A DNA stretch of 64,000 nt from Candidatus Arcticimaribacter forsetii. Lineage in GTDB: Bacteria > Bacteroidota > Bacteroidia > Flavobacteriales > Flavobacteriaceae. The notes under the pieces are model-generated. The model was not told where the DNA came from. It did not search any database and saw only the letters and a list, made by a program, of their open reading frames with translations. Numbering within the stretch: position 1 is the stretch's first letter; each line of letters begins with the position of its first letter. The position numbers and the translations under genes are program-made. Of the stretch, positions 53,837 through 62,776 are shown piece after piece. The DNA is taken from contig NZ_OU342399.1 in assembly GCF_910589745.1 (NCBI RefSeq), positions 1,970,070 to 2,034,069 of the forward strand, written 5' to 3'.

Positions 53837-54418
53837 ATGAAAAAAATTGGTCTTTATTTTGGAACCTTCAATCCAATTCACATTGGTCACTTAATTCTAG
53901 CAAATCATTTTGCTGAAACCACCGATTTAGATGAAGTTTGGCTGGTAGTTACTCCTCAGAATCCTATGAAAAAAAAGGACTCTATTCTTAGCAACCACCA
54001 CAGATTAGAACTTGTCTATCGAGCTACCCATGAGTATCCTAAACTAAGGCCATCAGACATTGAATTTGGACTGCCTACCCCCAACTACACTATTAATTCA
54101 CTCATTCATTTGGAAGAAAAATATACGGATAAGAAATTTGTTCTTTTGATGGGAGAAGACAACTTAGTCAGTTTCCCTAAATGGAAAAATTACGAGCTAA
54201 TTCTAAAAAGATATGCGTTATATGTATACCCTAGAAAAACAGAAAGTACCCTTCCAAAACAATTTGAAAATCATCCAAAAATAAAGCTAATAGAGGCTCC
54301 TAAAATTGAACTCTCCTCCTCCGCAATAAGAAAAGCAATTAAAAAAGGTGAAAATATTCGACCACTGATTCCTATTGAATCCTGGAAATACATGGATGAA
54401 ATGAATTTTTATAAATAA
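53837..54418 (+). CDS. nadD: Nicotinate-nucleotide adenylyltransferase
   Basis: A 193-residue enzyme that adenylylates nicotinate mononucleotide in NAD synthesis. GLYFGTFNPIHIGHLILAN has the HxGH motif, LLMGEDNLVSFPKWKNYE the substrate strand, and ELSSSAIRKAIKKGENIRP the C-terminal ATP-binding signature. Length is normal. It ends 3 bp from the convergent glycosyltransferase stop. Confidence 0.94.
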   Translation: MKKIGLYFGTFNPIHIGHLILANHFAETTDLDEVWLVVTPQNPMKKKDSILSNHHRLELVYRATHEYPKLRPSDIEFGLPTPNYTINSLIHLEEKYTDKKFVLLMGEDNLVSFPKWKNYELILKRYALYVYPRKTESTLPKQFENHPKIKLIEAPKIELSSSAIRKAIKKGENIRPLIPIESWKYMDEMNFYK

Positions 54419-54421
54419 AAT

Positions 54422-55699
54422 TTAACTTAAAACTTCTTCTATTAGACGTCGAGTTAGATTTGATCGACTCCATTGATCAATCTTAGGAAATTTATTTTTT
54501 AATCTTCCTTTTTTACTTTGTACTTGCTCTATAAAAACTCTAATTGATTCTGTATCTTCTACTTCAAACATGACTGAGGCAGAACCTTGTTCTATGAATT
54601 TTGCTGCATCTGAATCCGATTTCCCAATTGAAAGTAGTGGGACTTCGGTTGCTAAATACTCTAAAATTTTTCCTGAAATCATTTGGGTTTGCGCTCCTAC
54701 AAATATGAAATTTAAAAGTACATGAGCACTTTTCATAAGGTGTATCGCCTCCCGGTGTGACAAATAGCCTTTGTATATTACATCTATATTGGCAAATCTA
54801 TCTTTTATTTCTTCAATAATATCGGAAGATATATTTCCTGCTAAAGACAACCGTATCGATTGATTAATTGCTAATTCATTTAGTATATTAAAAACAGTTG
54901 TATAGGATTGATTTCTAGTCAAAAGTCCGGTGTATACAACATGAAAAACATCATTTTCTTTTTCGGCAACCACAGCATCCATTAACTCAGCATCATACCC
55001 ATTAGGGATATTATAAAACTTTTGATTCGGTGCTTTAGATTCTAAATTAGCATGCAATACTCCTCCAACTGTTGTTATAACCCCTGATGCCGCAAGAAGA
55101 ACTTCCTTTTCAAGTTTTAAATCTTTAGAAGCAGCCCTTGGTAGTCTATACAAATCCTGGTTATAAAATAAATCAGACCAAGGATCACGAAAATCTACAA
55201 ACCATTCCAAACTAAATTCTTTTTGTAATTGTAATCCGATTAAGTGAGAAGAATGTGGGGGACCAGTAGTAATAATCTGCTTTATACCTTTTTCAATAAT
55301 AGTTTTTCGAGCTGCTTGAAGAGCGAATGGTACCCAACCTACTCTCGCGTCGGGTATAAAAAAATTACCCCGAATAAAGGCTGCTAATTTACCTAAAATG
55401 CTCTTCTTTTTTATTTCACCTTGTGGAATACCCTTTTGCTTAGAACCCGTTGTTAATATTGAATACCATTGTAATGGTTCACGGGTTTTTGTTTTAATTA
55501 CCCGTATGTTGTTAACTTCAGAATTTAAGGAAGTGTCAAATACAGAATAAGAAGCTTTATTTTCATCTACAGTGATTACGATAGGCTCCCAACCTAATTG
55601 CTTTAAATGTTTGGCAAAGTACATCCATCGCTGAACTCCTGAACCCCCTGATGGAGGCCAATAATATGTTAAAATCAAAACTTTTTTATGGATGTTCAA
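54422..55699 (-). CDS. Glycosyltransferase, GT-B type
   Basis: A 425-residue soluble or membrane-associated GT-B enzyme. The N-terminal domain starts LILTYYWPPSGGSGVQRWMY, and the C-terminal donor domain has VVYTGLLTRNQSY and GKILEYLATEVPLLSIGKSD. That layout fits a glycosyltransferase family 4-like protein used in cell-surface polysaccharide or glycolipid synthesis. No other polysaccharide genes are close by. Substrate unknown. Confidence 0.82.
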   Translation of the reverse strand: MNIHKKVLILTYYWPPSGGSGVQRWMYFAKHLKQLGWEPIVITVDENKASYSVFDTSLNSEVNNIRVIKTKTREPLQWYSILTTGSKQKGIPQGEIKKKSILGKLAAFIRGNFFIPDARVGWVPFALQAARKTIIEKGIKQIITTGPPHSSHLIGLQLQKEFSLEWFVDFRDPWSDLFYNQDLYRLPRAASKDLKLEKEVLLAASGVITTVGGVLHANLESKAPNQKFYNIPNGYDAELMDAVVAEKENDVFHVVYTGLLTRNQSYTTVFNILNELAINQSIRLSLAGNISSDIIEEIKDRFANIDVIYKGYLSHREAIHLMKSAHVLLNFIFVGAQTQMISGKILEYLATEVPLLSIGKSDSDAAKFIEQGSASVMFEVEDTESIRVFIEQVQSKKGRLKNKFPKIDQWSRSNLTRRLIEEVLS

Positions 55700-55741
55700 A
55701 CCTTTAATTTATAGTACCAAGATACTAAAAGTTTAGGTTGT

Positions 55742-56242
55742 TTAATTTTGATTTCTTCGATATTGAATAAATGAAGATTTATAAATTCTTCCTTTATAAA
55801 CCGGATCTTCTGGGAGTGCTAAATAGGTTACAAATTCGTCTGCAGACCGAACGATTAATTCTACATGTCCATTTTCGATTGGGATGTCTCTAAAACCAGA
55901 ATCATCCGATGGTTGATAATTTGTTCTGATTAACCTATCCGATGTAAGTACATAAATTGTATCGTTCATTTGAGATAAATCATAGGAAAGCACGTAGTAA
56001 TATTTATTCTCACAAGAAGATCCATAGAAAAGAGAAATTTCAAATTCGGTGTCCCGGAAAGTAAAATTAATCTGACTGTTACAGCCAATACCATCTTCTA
56101 GTTCTAGAGTTGGGGAATCTTCAAATGCATACCCTTTTTTATTATACTCCCATAAACCAGTAAAACTAAAAGGAGCCTCTTCTAATTTTGGGTTGCTTTT
56201 TTTACAACCAATTACAATTAAAATGAATAAAATATAGCGCAT
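55742..56242 (-). CDS. Lipoprotein of unknown function
   Basis: A 166-residue protein with the lipoprotein signal YILFILIVIGCKKSNPK (Cys at about 13). The mature part is beta-rich (FSFTGLWEYNKKGYAFEDSP, EISLFYGSSCENKYYYVLSY) and contains two further Cys residues that could form a disulfide. FTGLWEY is reminiscent of lipocalin-like proteins, but that is weak. It lies 63 bp downstream of DUF2480 on the same strand. Confidence 0.65.
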   Translation of the reverse strand: MRYILFILIVIGCKKSNPKLEEAPFSFTGLWEYNKKGYAFEDSPTLELEDGIGCNSQINFTFRDTEFEISLFYGSSCENKYYYVLSYDLSQMNDTIYVLTSDRLIRTNYQPSDDSGFRDIPIENGHVELIVRSADEFVTYLALPEDPVYKGRIYKSSFIQYRRNQN

Positions 56243-56305
56243 AGTATAGATTTTGGATTTTAAAAATACCCTAAATCTTTATGCTATAGTACTTACTTTA
56301 ATGTC

Positions 56306-56809
56306 TTACTTCTTATATAAAGGAACTGAGGAACATGCTTCTCCGTAAAAAAGACTTTTAACCACGGGTTGTAGTTTTTGAATTAAATAGATATAAGCAC
56401 TTTCTGGGATTTGTTTTTCAGAGCAGCCTTTTACAATTACTGGCTTTCCTTCAAAATCACTTAAATCTAGCTTATTTATTGCTTGGACAAATAAGTGGTA
56501 TTCCAAATCTGAAAGAGTTCCCCAAACAATTGTTTGAGAAACCTTGTTGAGTTGAGCGGTAACTAATAAACTCGCCCAAGCTGGTAGAATTGCATTGGTA
56601 GAGCAGTTCAATGCAATGAAATGATCTTGATATATAGACCAGTCAAATGAAGTAATTGCTGATCTAAATTCTTTTTCTCTTAAAATGAAACCTTGCTCAA
56701 GCCATTGACTCATATCAATTTCAACCCGATTCCCTTGAACATAAAGATCCTCTAAATCGAAAGTGATCAGTGCACTTTGAGCAACTCTATTTACAATTTC
56801 ATCTTTCAT
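56306..56809 (-). CDS. DUF2480 family protein
   Basis: A 167-residue soluble protein. The start KDEIVNRVAQSALITFDLED and the stretch FILREKEFRSAITSFDWSIY are characteristic of DUF2480, found mostly in Bacteroidota. It has Cys residues at NCSTNAILP, VKGCSEKQIP and GEACSSVPL. Function is unknown. It is the last gene of the SUF run, 7 bp behind the SufT-like gene, which suggests a role in iron-sulfur metabolism. Confidence 0.8.
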   Translation of the reverse strand: MKDEIVNRVAQSALITFDLEDLYVQGNRVEIDMSQWLEQGFILREKEFRSAITSFDWSIYQDHFIALNCSTNAILPAWASLLVTAQLNKVSQTIVWGTLSDLEYHLFVQAINKLDLSDFEGKPVIVKGCSEKQIPESAYIYLIQKLQPVVKSLFYGEACSSVPLYKK

Positions 56810-56816
56810 TTATTTA

Positions 56817-57143
56817 TTATAAAAAACCGAGTTCTAGCTTAGCTTCTTCACTCATTAAATCTTGCGTCCAAGGGGGATCAAAAGTAATTTCAACTTCTGC
56901 TTCATTAACTTCATTTAATGATTTTACTTTTTCTTCAACCTCAACAGGTAGCGTTTCAGCAACTGGACAATTTGGTGTAGTTAAGGTCATTAATATCTTA
57001 ACATCTCTATCTTCATTAACAAAAACGTCATAAATTAATCCTAATTCATAAATATCTACTGGAATTTCAGGGTCATAAATAGTTTTTAAAACTGTAACTA
57101 CTTTTTCTCCTAATTCTTGAGTGTCTAAAGTGCTTTCTGACAT
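56817..57143 (-). CDS. sufT: SufT-like iron-sulfur assembly protein (DUF59/MIP18 family)
   Basis: A 108-residue single DUF59 domain: TIYDPEIPVDIYELGLIYDV, then LMTLTTPNCPVAETLP and ITFDPPWTQDLMSEEAKLEL. In other bacteria such proteins help mature Fe-S proteins. The NCPV Cys is the conserved residue. It lies 2 bp behind sufE in the SUF operon. Confidence 0.88.
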   Translation of the reverse strand: MSESTLDTQELGEKVVTVLKTIYDPEIPVDIYELGLIYDVFVNEDRDVKILMTLTTPNCPVAETLPVEVEEKVKSLNEVNEAEVEITFDPPWTQDLMSEEAKLELGFL

Positions 57144-57145
57144 AA

Positions 57146-57568
57146 TTATTTGAGTTGAGTTTGAAATGCTATTGCATACATTTTTATTTGCTTAATCATC
57201 GAAACTAGGCCATTAGCTCTAGTTGGTGATAAGTGTTCTTTTAATCCTATTTGATCTATAAAAGCAGTGTCTGCAGCTAAGATATCTTTTGGATGCTGAT
57301 TAGAGAATGTACGGATTAATATTGCAATAATTCCTTTTGTAATAATCGCATCACTATCTGCTGTAAACTCTAGCTGATCCGAATTTAGTTCTGCATGAAC
57401 CCATACTTTACTTTGACATCCTTTTATAATATTATCATCCGTCTTAAATTGTTCGTCGATCAATGGTAAACTTTTACCTAACTCTATCATATATTCATAG
57501 CGTTGCATCCAATCATCGAACATTGCAAACTCTTCAATAATTTCTTCTTGTATATCTTGTATGCTCAT
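57146..57568 (-). CDS. sufE: SufE sulfur acceptor
   Basis: A 140-residue protein that takes persulfide sulfur from SufS. The acceptor Cys is in NIIKGCQSKVWVHAEL, and LIRTFSNQHPKDIL follows as in the family. The start is 20 bp after the sufS stop in the same operon. Confidence 0.93.
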   Translation of the reverse strand: MSIQDIQEEIIEEFAMFDDWMQRYEYMIELGKSLPLIDEQFKTDDNIIKGCQSKVWVHAELNSDQLEFTADSDAIITKGIIAILIRTFSNQHPKDILAADTAFIDQIGLKEHLSPTRANGLVSMIKQIKMYAIAFQTQLK

Positions 57569-57588
57569 AATGTCTAAGATAATATTAT

Positions 57589-58803
57589 TTATTGCAACAT
57601 TTGAATTGCACGGTTTAATGCTATGATCATCAAATCAATTTCTTCTTTTGTATTGTAAAAAGAAAAAGAAGCACGAACCGTACCTGGTATTTTATAAAAA
57701 TCCATAACCGGTTGAGCGCAGTGATGTCCTGTTCGAACGGCAATTCCTAGTTTGTCTAATATACTTCCAATATCGTAGGGGTGTATTTCATTGATGTTAA
57801 ATGATACCACCGCAGTTTTTTGTGGTGCTTCCCCATATATCTTTAGGCCTTCGATTTCTTTTAACTTACTAGTTGCATATTCTAAAAGCTCATGTTCATA
57901 TGCGGCAACACTTTCAAAGCCAATACCATTCATATAATCAAGAGCCGCTCCAAAAGCTATTCCACCTGCAATATTGGGTGTTCCTGCTTCAAACTTATGA
58001 GGTAAGTCTGCATAAGTAGTTTTTTCGAAAGTAACCTCAGCTATCATTTCTCCTCCTCCTTGATAGGGTGGAAGTGTATTTAATAATTCCTCTTTACCAT
58101 AAAGCATTCCAACTCCTGTAGGACCGCATAATTTATGTGCAGATGTCACATAATAGTCTATATCCAACGCCTGAACATCTGCTTTTATATGGGGAGAGGC
58201 TTGTGCTCCGTCGATTAAAACTTTTGCTCCAACCGAATGTGCTTTTGTAATTATTTCTGCAATAGGATTAACAGTACCTAGGGCATTTGAAACATGATTT
58301 ACAAAAACCAACTTCGTTTTTTCACTCAATAAAGCCTCAAATACATTCATTTCCAAAACACCAGATTGGGTTATTGGAATTACTTTTAAAATTGCTCCTG
58401 TACGCTCACACAACATTTGCCAGGGAACTATATTAGAATGATGTTCCATAGCAGAGACTATTAACTCATCTCCTTCTTCTAATATTTCGGAATAGCCAGA
58501 AGCTACGATATTAATACTGTGTGTTGTTCCAGAAGTAAGAATTATCTCATAAGCTTTCGCTGCATTAAAATGAGTTTTAATCTTATTTCTAGCTGCTTCA
58601 TAAGCATCTGTGGCTTCTTGGCTTAAAGTATGAACGCCTCTATGAATGTTAGAATTATAGTTTCTATAATAATCCGCAATAACCTCGATTACTTGATTTG
58701 GAGTCTGTGAGGTTGCTGCATTGTCAAAATAAACCAAAGGATTCCCGTTAACTGTGCGAGACAGTATTGGGAAATCTTTTCTTATGTTATTTACATCAAA
58801 CAT
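57589..58803 (-). CDS. sufS: Cysteine desulfurase SufS
   Basis: A 404-residue PLP enzyme that removes sulfur from cysteine. Substrate-binding and PLP stretches are FDNAATSQTP, MEHHSNIVPWQ and the Schiff-base Lys in TSAHKLCGPTGVG; the persulfide Cys is in VRTGHHCAQPVM, the group II arrangement. Full length. It is 3 bp downstream of sufD. Confidence 0.95.
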   Translation of the reverse strand: MFDVNNIRKDFPILSRTVNGNPLVYFDNAATSQTPNQVIEVIADYYRNYNSNIHRGVHTLSQEATDAYEAARNKIKTHFNAAKAYEIILTSGTTHSINIVASGYSEILEEGDELIVSAMEHHSNIVPWQMLCERTGAILKVIPITQSGVLEMNVFEALLSEKTKLVFVNHVSNALGTVNPIAEIITKAHSVGAKVLIDGAQASPHIKADVQALDIDYYVTSAHKLCGPTGVGMLYGKEELLNTLPPYQGGGEMIAEVTFEKTTYADLPHKFEAGTPNIAGGIAFGAALDYMNGIGFESVAAYEHELLEYATSKLKEIEGLKIYGEAPQKTAVVSFNINEIHPYDIGSILDKLGIAVRTGHHCAQPVMDFYKIPGTVRASFSFYNTKEEIDLMIIALNRAIQMLQ

Positions 58804-58806
58804 TCT

Positions 58807-60123
58807 TTATAAATCGTGACCAACACTAACTCCTAATTTATTTGCGATTAGTTTGTTAATTCTGGTTTTTATAGCTGGAATTTTTACACTTTCCAATACG
58901 TTATTTGCAAACGCATAGGTTAGTAATCCTTTAGCTTCTTTCTTTGGGATACCTCTAGATCTCAGATAAAACAAAGCGTCCTTGTCTAACTGACCAATAG
59001 TACAACCGTGAGAACATTTTACATCATCTGCAAAAATCTCAAGCTGTGGTTTGGTATTGATAGTTGCAGTGTCATCTAGAAGAATGTTATTGTTCTTTTG
59101 GAAGGCATTTGTTTTTTGAGCAATCTGATTTACATATATTTTTCCATTAAAAACACCAACAGATTTATCTGCATAAATACCTTTATAGTCCTGGTGACTT
59201 TCACAATTAGGTTGCGCATGGTCAACTAAGGTATAATGATCTACATGTTGTTTATCACCAATAATTGTAATCCCTTTCATGGTAGAATCAATGTATTCTC
59301 CCTTTTGGTAAAAGTTAAGATTGTTTCTAATTAACTTTCCTCCAAATGAAAAAGTATGAACACTTACATGACTTTTTCCTTTCTGAGAAACATAGGTGTT
59401 ATCAATTAAAGAAGCTTCCTCTAAGTCGTTTTGAACTTTATAGTAATCTACAATTGCATTTTCTGCAGCAAAAATTTCAGTCACACTATTTGTTAAAACT
59501 TGATGTGACACTAAACTTTGATGGCGTTCGAAAATTTGAACTTGAGAATTCTCTTCTGCAACAATTAAATTCCGAGGTTGTAACAACATCGGCCCTTGTT
59601 CGCTGGTTGAGAAATATATAATCTGAATTGGTTTTTCAGCAACTACAGATTTTGGTATGAATATATAAGCTCCTTCCTTGGTGAAAGCTGTATTGAGAGC
59701 AGTAAGACTATCGTCTTGTTTTGCTGTAGTATTAAAATACTTTTCAATAGTTGCTTTGTATTTATCTCTAGTAAGTGCAGCAGACATTAAACAAACATCA
59801 ATACCGTCGTGGGTAGTGTCTGATAAAAATGGGCTATAAACTCCGTCAATAAAAACAATTTTATAAGTATCAATGTCATAAAGAAAAAATTTCTTTACGT
59901 TCTTGAGTTCAATTGTAGTTTCCTTTTTTGGGAAAATAGAATAATCATTTTTTAGAAGCTTTGCTATAGATGTATATTTCCACGCCTCTTCTTTCTTCGT
60001 AGGGAAACCAATTTCTTCAAATTGTTTTAAACTACGAGTACGCATTTCATGTATGGGTGAAGACAGGTCTAACTGTTCTTCAAAAGCCATAAAAGAAGAT
60101 ATTAATTTTTCTTTTAAATCCAT
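58807..60123 (-). CDS. sufD: Fe-S scaffold subunit SufD
   Basis: A 438-residue beta-helix protein that forms the SufBC2D scaffold. RIPKKEAKGLLTYAFANNVL-like sequence and ADDVKCSHGCTIGQLDKDAL are typical of the C-terminal half. I place the start at 60123 (MDLKEKLISSFMAFEEQL), two bases after the sufC stop; an ATG nine codons upstream would overlap sufC by 25 bp and is less likely. Confidence 0.93.
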   Translation of the reverse strand: MDLKEKLISSFMAFEEQLDLSSPIHEMRTRSLKQFEEIGFPTKKEEAWKYTSIAKLLKNDYSIFPKKETTIELKNVKKFFLYDIDTYKIVFIDGVYSPFLSDTTHDGIDVCLMSAALTRDKYKATIEKYFNTTAKQDDSLTALNTAFTKEGAYIFIPKSVVAEKPIQIIYFSTSEQGPMLLQPRNLIVAEENSQVQIFERHQSLVSHQVLTNSVTEIFAAENAIVDYYKVQNDLEEASLIDNTYVSQKGKSHVSVHTFSFGGKLIRNNLNFYQKGEYIDSTMKGITIIGDKQHVDHYTLVDHAQPNCESHQDYKGIYADKSVGVFNGKIYVNQIAQKTNAFQKNNNILLDDTATINTKPQLEIFADDVKCSHGCTIGQLDKDALFYLRSRGIPKKEAKGLLTYAFANNVLESVKIPAIKTRINKLIANKLGVSVGHDL

Positions 60124-60125
60124 GT

Positions 60126-60875
60126 TTAGTCTGCTAATTGTTTGATCCAATCATATCCTTTAGCTTCTAATTCGTGTGCCAATTCTTTGGTTCCAGATTT
60201 CACGATTTTTCCGTTGTGCAAAACATGAACAAAATCAGGTACGATATAATCTAACAAACGTTGGTAGTGCGTGATTACAATAACAGCGTTGTCTTTACTT
60301 TTAAGTTTATTAACACCGTTTGCAACAATTTTTAATGCGTCGATATCCAAACCAGAATCGGTTTCATCTAAAATTGCAAGCTTAGGCTCCAACATTGCCA
60401 TTTGGAAAATTTCATTTCGCTTCTTCTCTCCTCCAGAAAATCCTTCATTCAAGGAACGGGACAAAAACTTTGAATCTATTTCTAAAAGAGCAGCTTTTTC
60501 ACGTATGTTTTTCAGCATGTCTTTTGCTGGCATATCATCTAGCCCTTGAGCTTTGCGAGAAGCGTTGATTGCTGTTTTAATAAAGTTAGTTACCGTAACT
60601 CCAGGTATTTCAACAGGATATTGAAAAGACAAGAAAACACCTTTGTGAGCACGAGTCTCAGCATCGTCTTCAGATAAATCTTCTCCATTTAAAATAATTT
60701 CTCCCTTTTCAACTTCATAATCTTCGTTTCCTGCAATTACCGCTGAAAGGGTACTCTTTCCAGAACCATTAGGTCCCATGATTGCATGTACCTCTCCTGG
60801 ATTTACCTCAAGATTAATCCCTTTTAAAATCTCTTTTCCTTCTACGCTTGCGTGAAGATCTTTTACTGTTAACAT
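60126..60875 (-). CDS. sufC: Fe-S assembly ATPase SufC
   Basis: A 249-residue ABC ATPase that drives Fe-S cluster assembly on SufBD. Walker A MGPNGSGKSTLSAV, ABC signature LNEGFSGGEKKRNEIFQMAM, Walker B LAILDETDSGLDIDALKIV and the H-loop VITHYQRLL are all present. No transmembrane part. It lies 13 bp behind sufB. Confidence 0.95.
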   Translation of the reverse strand: MLTVKDLHASVEGKEILKGINLEVNPGEVHAIMGPNGSGKSTLSAVIAGNEDYEVEKGEIILNGEDLSEDDAETRAHKGVFLSFQYPVEIPGVTVTNFIKTAINASRKAQGLDDMPAKDMLKNIREKAALLEIDSKFLSRSLNEGFSGGEKKRNEIFQMAMLEPKLAILDETDSGLDIDALKIVANGVNKLKSKDNAVIVITHYQRLLDYIVPDFVHVLHNGKIVKSGTKELAHELEAKGYDWIKQLAD

Positions 60876-60888
60876 AATTTATGTAATC

Positions 60889-62334
60889 TTATCCCACCGA
60901 ACCTTCGAGGGAAATTTCTAATAATTTTTGTGCCTCTACGGCGAATTCCATTGGAAGTTTATTTAAAACTTCTTTACTAAATCCATTAACGATTAATGCG
61001 ATTGCTTTTTCTGTATCAATTCCTCGTTGGTTACAGTAAAAAATTTGGTCTTCCCCAATTTTACTGGTTGTTGCTTCATGTTCAATTTGAGCAGAATTGT
61101 TTTTTGCTTCTATATACGGAAATGTATGTGCACCGCATAAATCTCCCATTAATAAGGAATCACATTGGGAAAAGTTACGGGCGTTGGTAGCTTTTGGCTG
61201 AACCTGAACTAAACCGCGATAACTGTTTTGTGAGTGACCAGCAGAGATACCTTTTGAAATAATTGTACTTCGTGTGTTCTTACCTAAATGGACCATTTTG
61301 GTTCCAGTATCTGCCTGTTGGTAATTGTTTGTTACCGCAATTGAATAAAATTCACCAATAGAGTTATCCCCTTTCAAAATACAAGATGGATATTTCCAAG
61401 TAACAGCTGAACCTGTTTCAACTTGAGTCCAAGAAATTTTAGCGTTTTTATGACAAATCCCTCTTTTGGTAACAAAATTGAAAACTCCCCCTTTACCATC
61501 TTTGTCTCCAGGGAACCAGTTTTGAACTGTTGAATACTTAATTTCAGCATCATCCATTGCTACTAATTCTACTACGGCAGCATGTAATTGATTTTCATCT
61601 CTTGAAGGCGCTGTACATCCCTCAAGATAGCTTACGTAACTTGATTCGTCTGCAACAACAAGTGTTCTTTCGAACTGTCCTGTTCCTGCTTGGTTTATTC
61701 TAAAATAAGTAGAGAGTTCCATTGGACAACGAACTCCTTTCGGGATGTAGCAAAAAGATCCATCAGAAAATACTGCTGAATTTAGTGCTGCATAAAAGTT
61801 GTCTTTAACGGGAACAACCGTACCAATATATTTTTTAACTAAATCTGGATATTCTTTTATCGCTTCGGATATTGAGCAAAAAATAATTCCCTTTTCAGCC
61901 AAAGTATCTCTAAAGGTTGTTGCTACTGAAACAGAATCTACAACAATGTCCACTGCAACTCCGGCAAGCTTCTTTTGCTCATCTATTGAAATACCTAACT
62001 TTTTAAAAGTATCTAACAATTCTGGATCAACCTCATCAAGACTTTCGTATTTATCTTTTTTCTTTGGTGCAGAATAATAAGAAATAGCTTGAAAATCTGG
62101 CTTTGTATATTTCACATTATGCCATTCTGGTTCTACCATATCCACCCATGATCGGTAAGCGTCCAAACGCCAATCCGTCATCCATTGTGGTTCTTCTTTT
62201 CTTTTTGAAATTGCACGAACAATATCTTCGTTCAGTCCGACAGGGAAAGTATCCGAATCTATATCAGTATAAAAACCATACTCATATTCTTTAGTCTCTA
62301 ACTCTTTTTTTAATTCTTCTTCAGTATATGCCAT
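60889..62334 (-). CDS. sufB: Fe-S scaffold subunit SufB
   Basis: A 481-residue scaffold protein. [40 protein letters not shown] and [20 protein letters not shown] with [20 protein letters not shown] are diagnostic. Together with SufC and SufD it builds [4Fe-4S] clusters. It follows the SufA-type gene by 11 bp. Confidence 0.96.
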   Translation of the reverse strand: MAYTEEELKKELETKEYEYGFYTDIDSDTFPVGLNEDIVRAISKRKEEPQWMTDWRLDAYRSWVDMVEPEWHNVKYTKPDFQAISYYSAPKKKDKYESLDEVDPELLDTFKKLGISIDEQKKLAGVAVDIVVDSVSVATTFRDTLAEKGIIFCSISEAIKEYPDLVKKYIGTVVPVKDNFYAALNSAVFSDGSFCYIPKGVRCPMELSTYFRINQAGTGQFERTLVVADESSYVSYLEGCTAPSRDENQLHAAVVELVAMDDAEIKYSTVQNWFPGDKDGKGGVFNFVTKRGICHKNAKISWTQVETGSAVTWKYPSCILKGDNSIGEFYSIAVTNNYQQADTGTKMVHLGKNTRSTIISKGISAGHSQNSYRGLVQVQPKATNARNFSQCDSLLMGDLCGAHTFPYIEAKNNSAQIEHEATTSKIGEDQIFYCNQRGIDTEKAIALIVNGFSKEVLNKLPMEFAVEAQKLLEISLEGSVG

Positions 62335-62345
62335 TGCATTTTATT

Positions 62346-62675
62346 TTAGAGTGAAAAGCTCTCACCACATCCACACGTTCTATTCGCGTTAGGGTTATTG
62401 AATACAAATCCTTTTCCGTTTAATCCTCCCGAATATTCGAGGGTTGTACCAAGTAGGTACAAAAGACTTTTTTTATCAACTACAATCTTGACGTTATTAT
62501 CTTCAAAAAGACGGTCTTCATCAAGTTGATTTTTATCAAAATTTAAATCATAAGAAAGCCCAGAACATCCACCACTTTTAACCCCTACACGAACGAAATC
62601 GTTAATGGGATCAAAACCTTCTTCTTGCATTAAAACAGAAACCTTTTGTTTTGCTGATTCAGAGACTTTAATCAT
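62346..62675 (-). CDS. sufA: SufA/IscA-type Fe-S carrier protein
   Basis: A 109-residue A-type carrier. The three conserved Cys are seen: one in GVKSGGCSGLSYDL and two in the C-terminal NRTCGCGESFSL. It receives clusters and hands them to apoproteins. It is first in the SUF operon and preceded by a good promoter. Confidence 0.94.
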   Translation of the reverse strand: MIKVSESAKQKVSVLMQEEGFDPINDFVRVGVKSGGCSGLSYDLNFDKNQLDEDRLFEDNNVKIVVDKKSLLYLLGTTLEYSGGLNGKGFVFNNPNANRTCGCGESFSL

Positions 62676-62704
62676 AGCTATTTATAATTTTTCTAAATAA
62701 TGCA

Positions 62705-62737
62705 CAAATATAGGGTATTTAAAGCATTAAGCACAAT
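62705..62737 (-). promoter_or_regulatory. Bacteroidota-type promoter of the SUF operon
   Basis: Minus strand ATTG (62737-62734), 21 bp, then TATATTTG (62712-62705) fits TTTG / TAnnTTTG with one mismatch in the upstream box. It lies about 30 bp before sufA and probably drives sufA through DUF2480. Confidence 0.6.
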
Positions 62738-62776
62738 TATCTAGGATAGATATATGCTATTTTAGGATATATAAAA

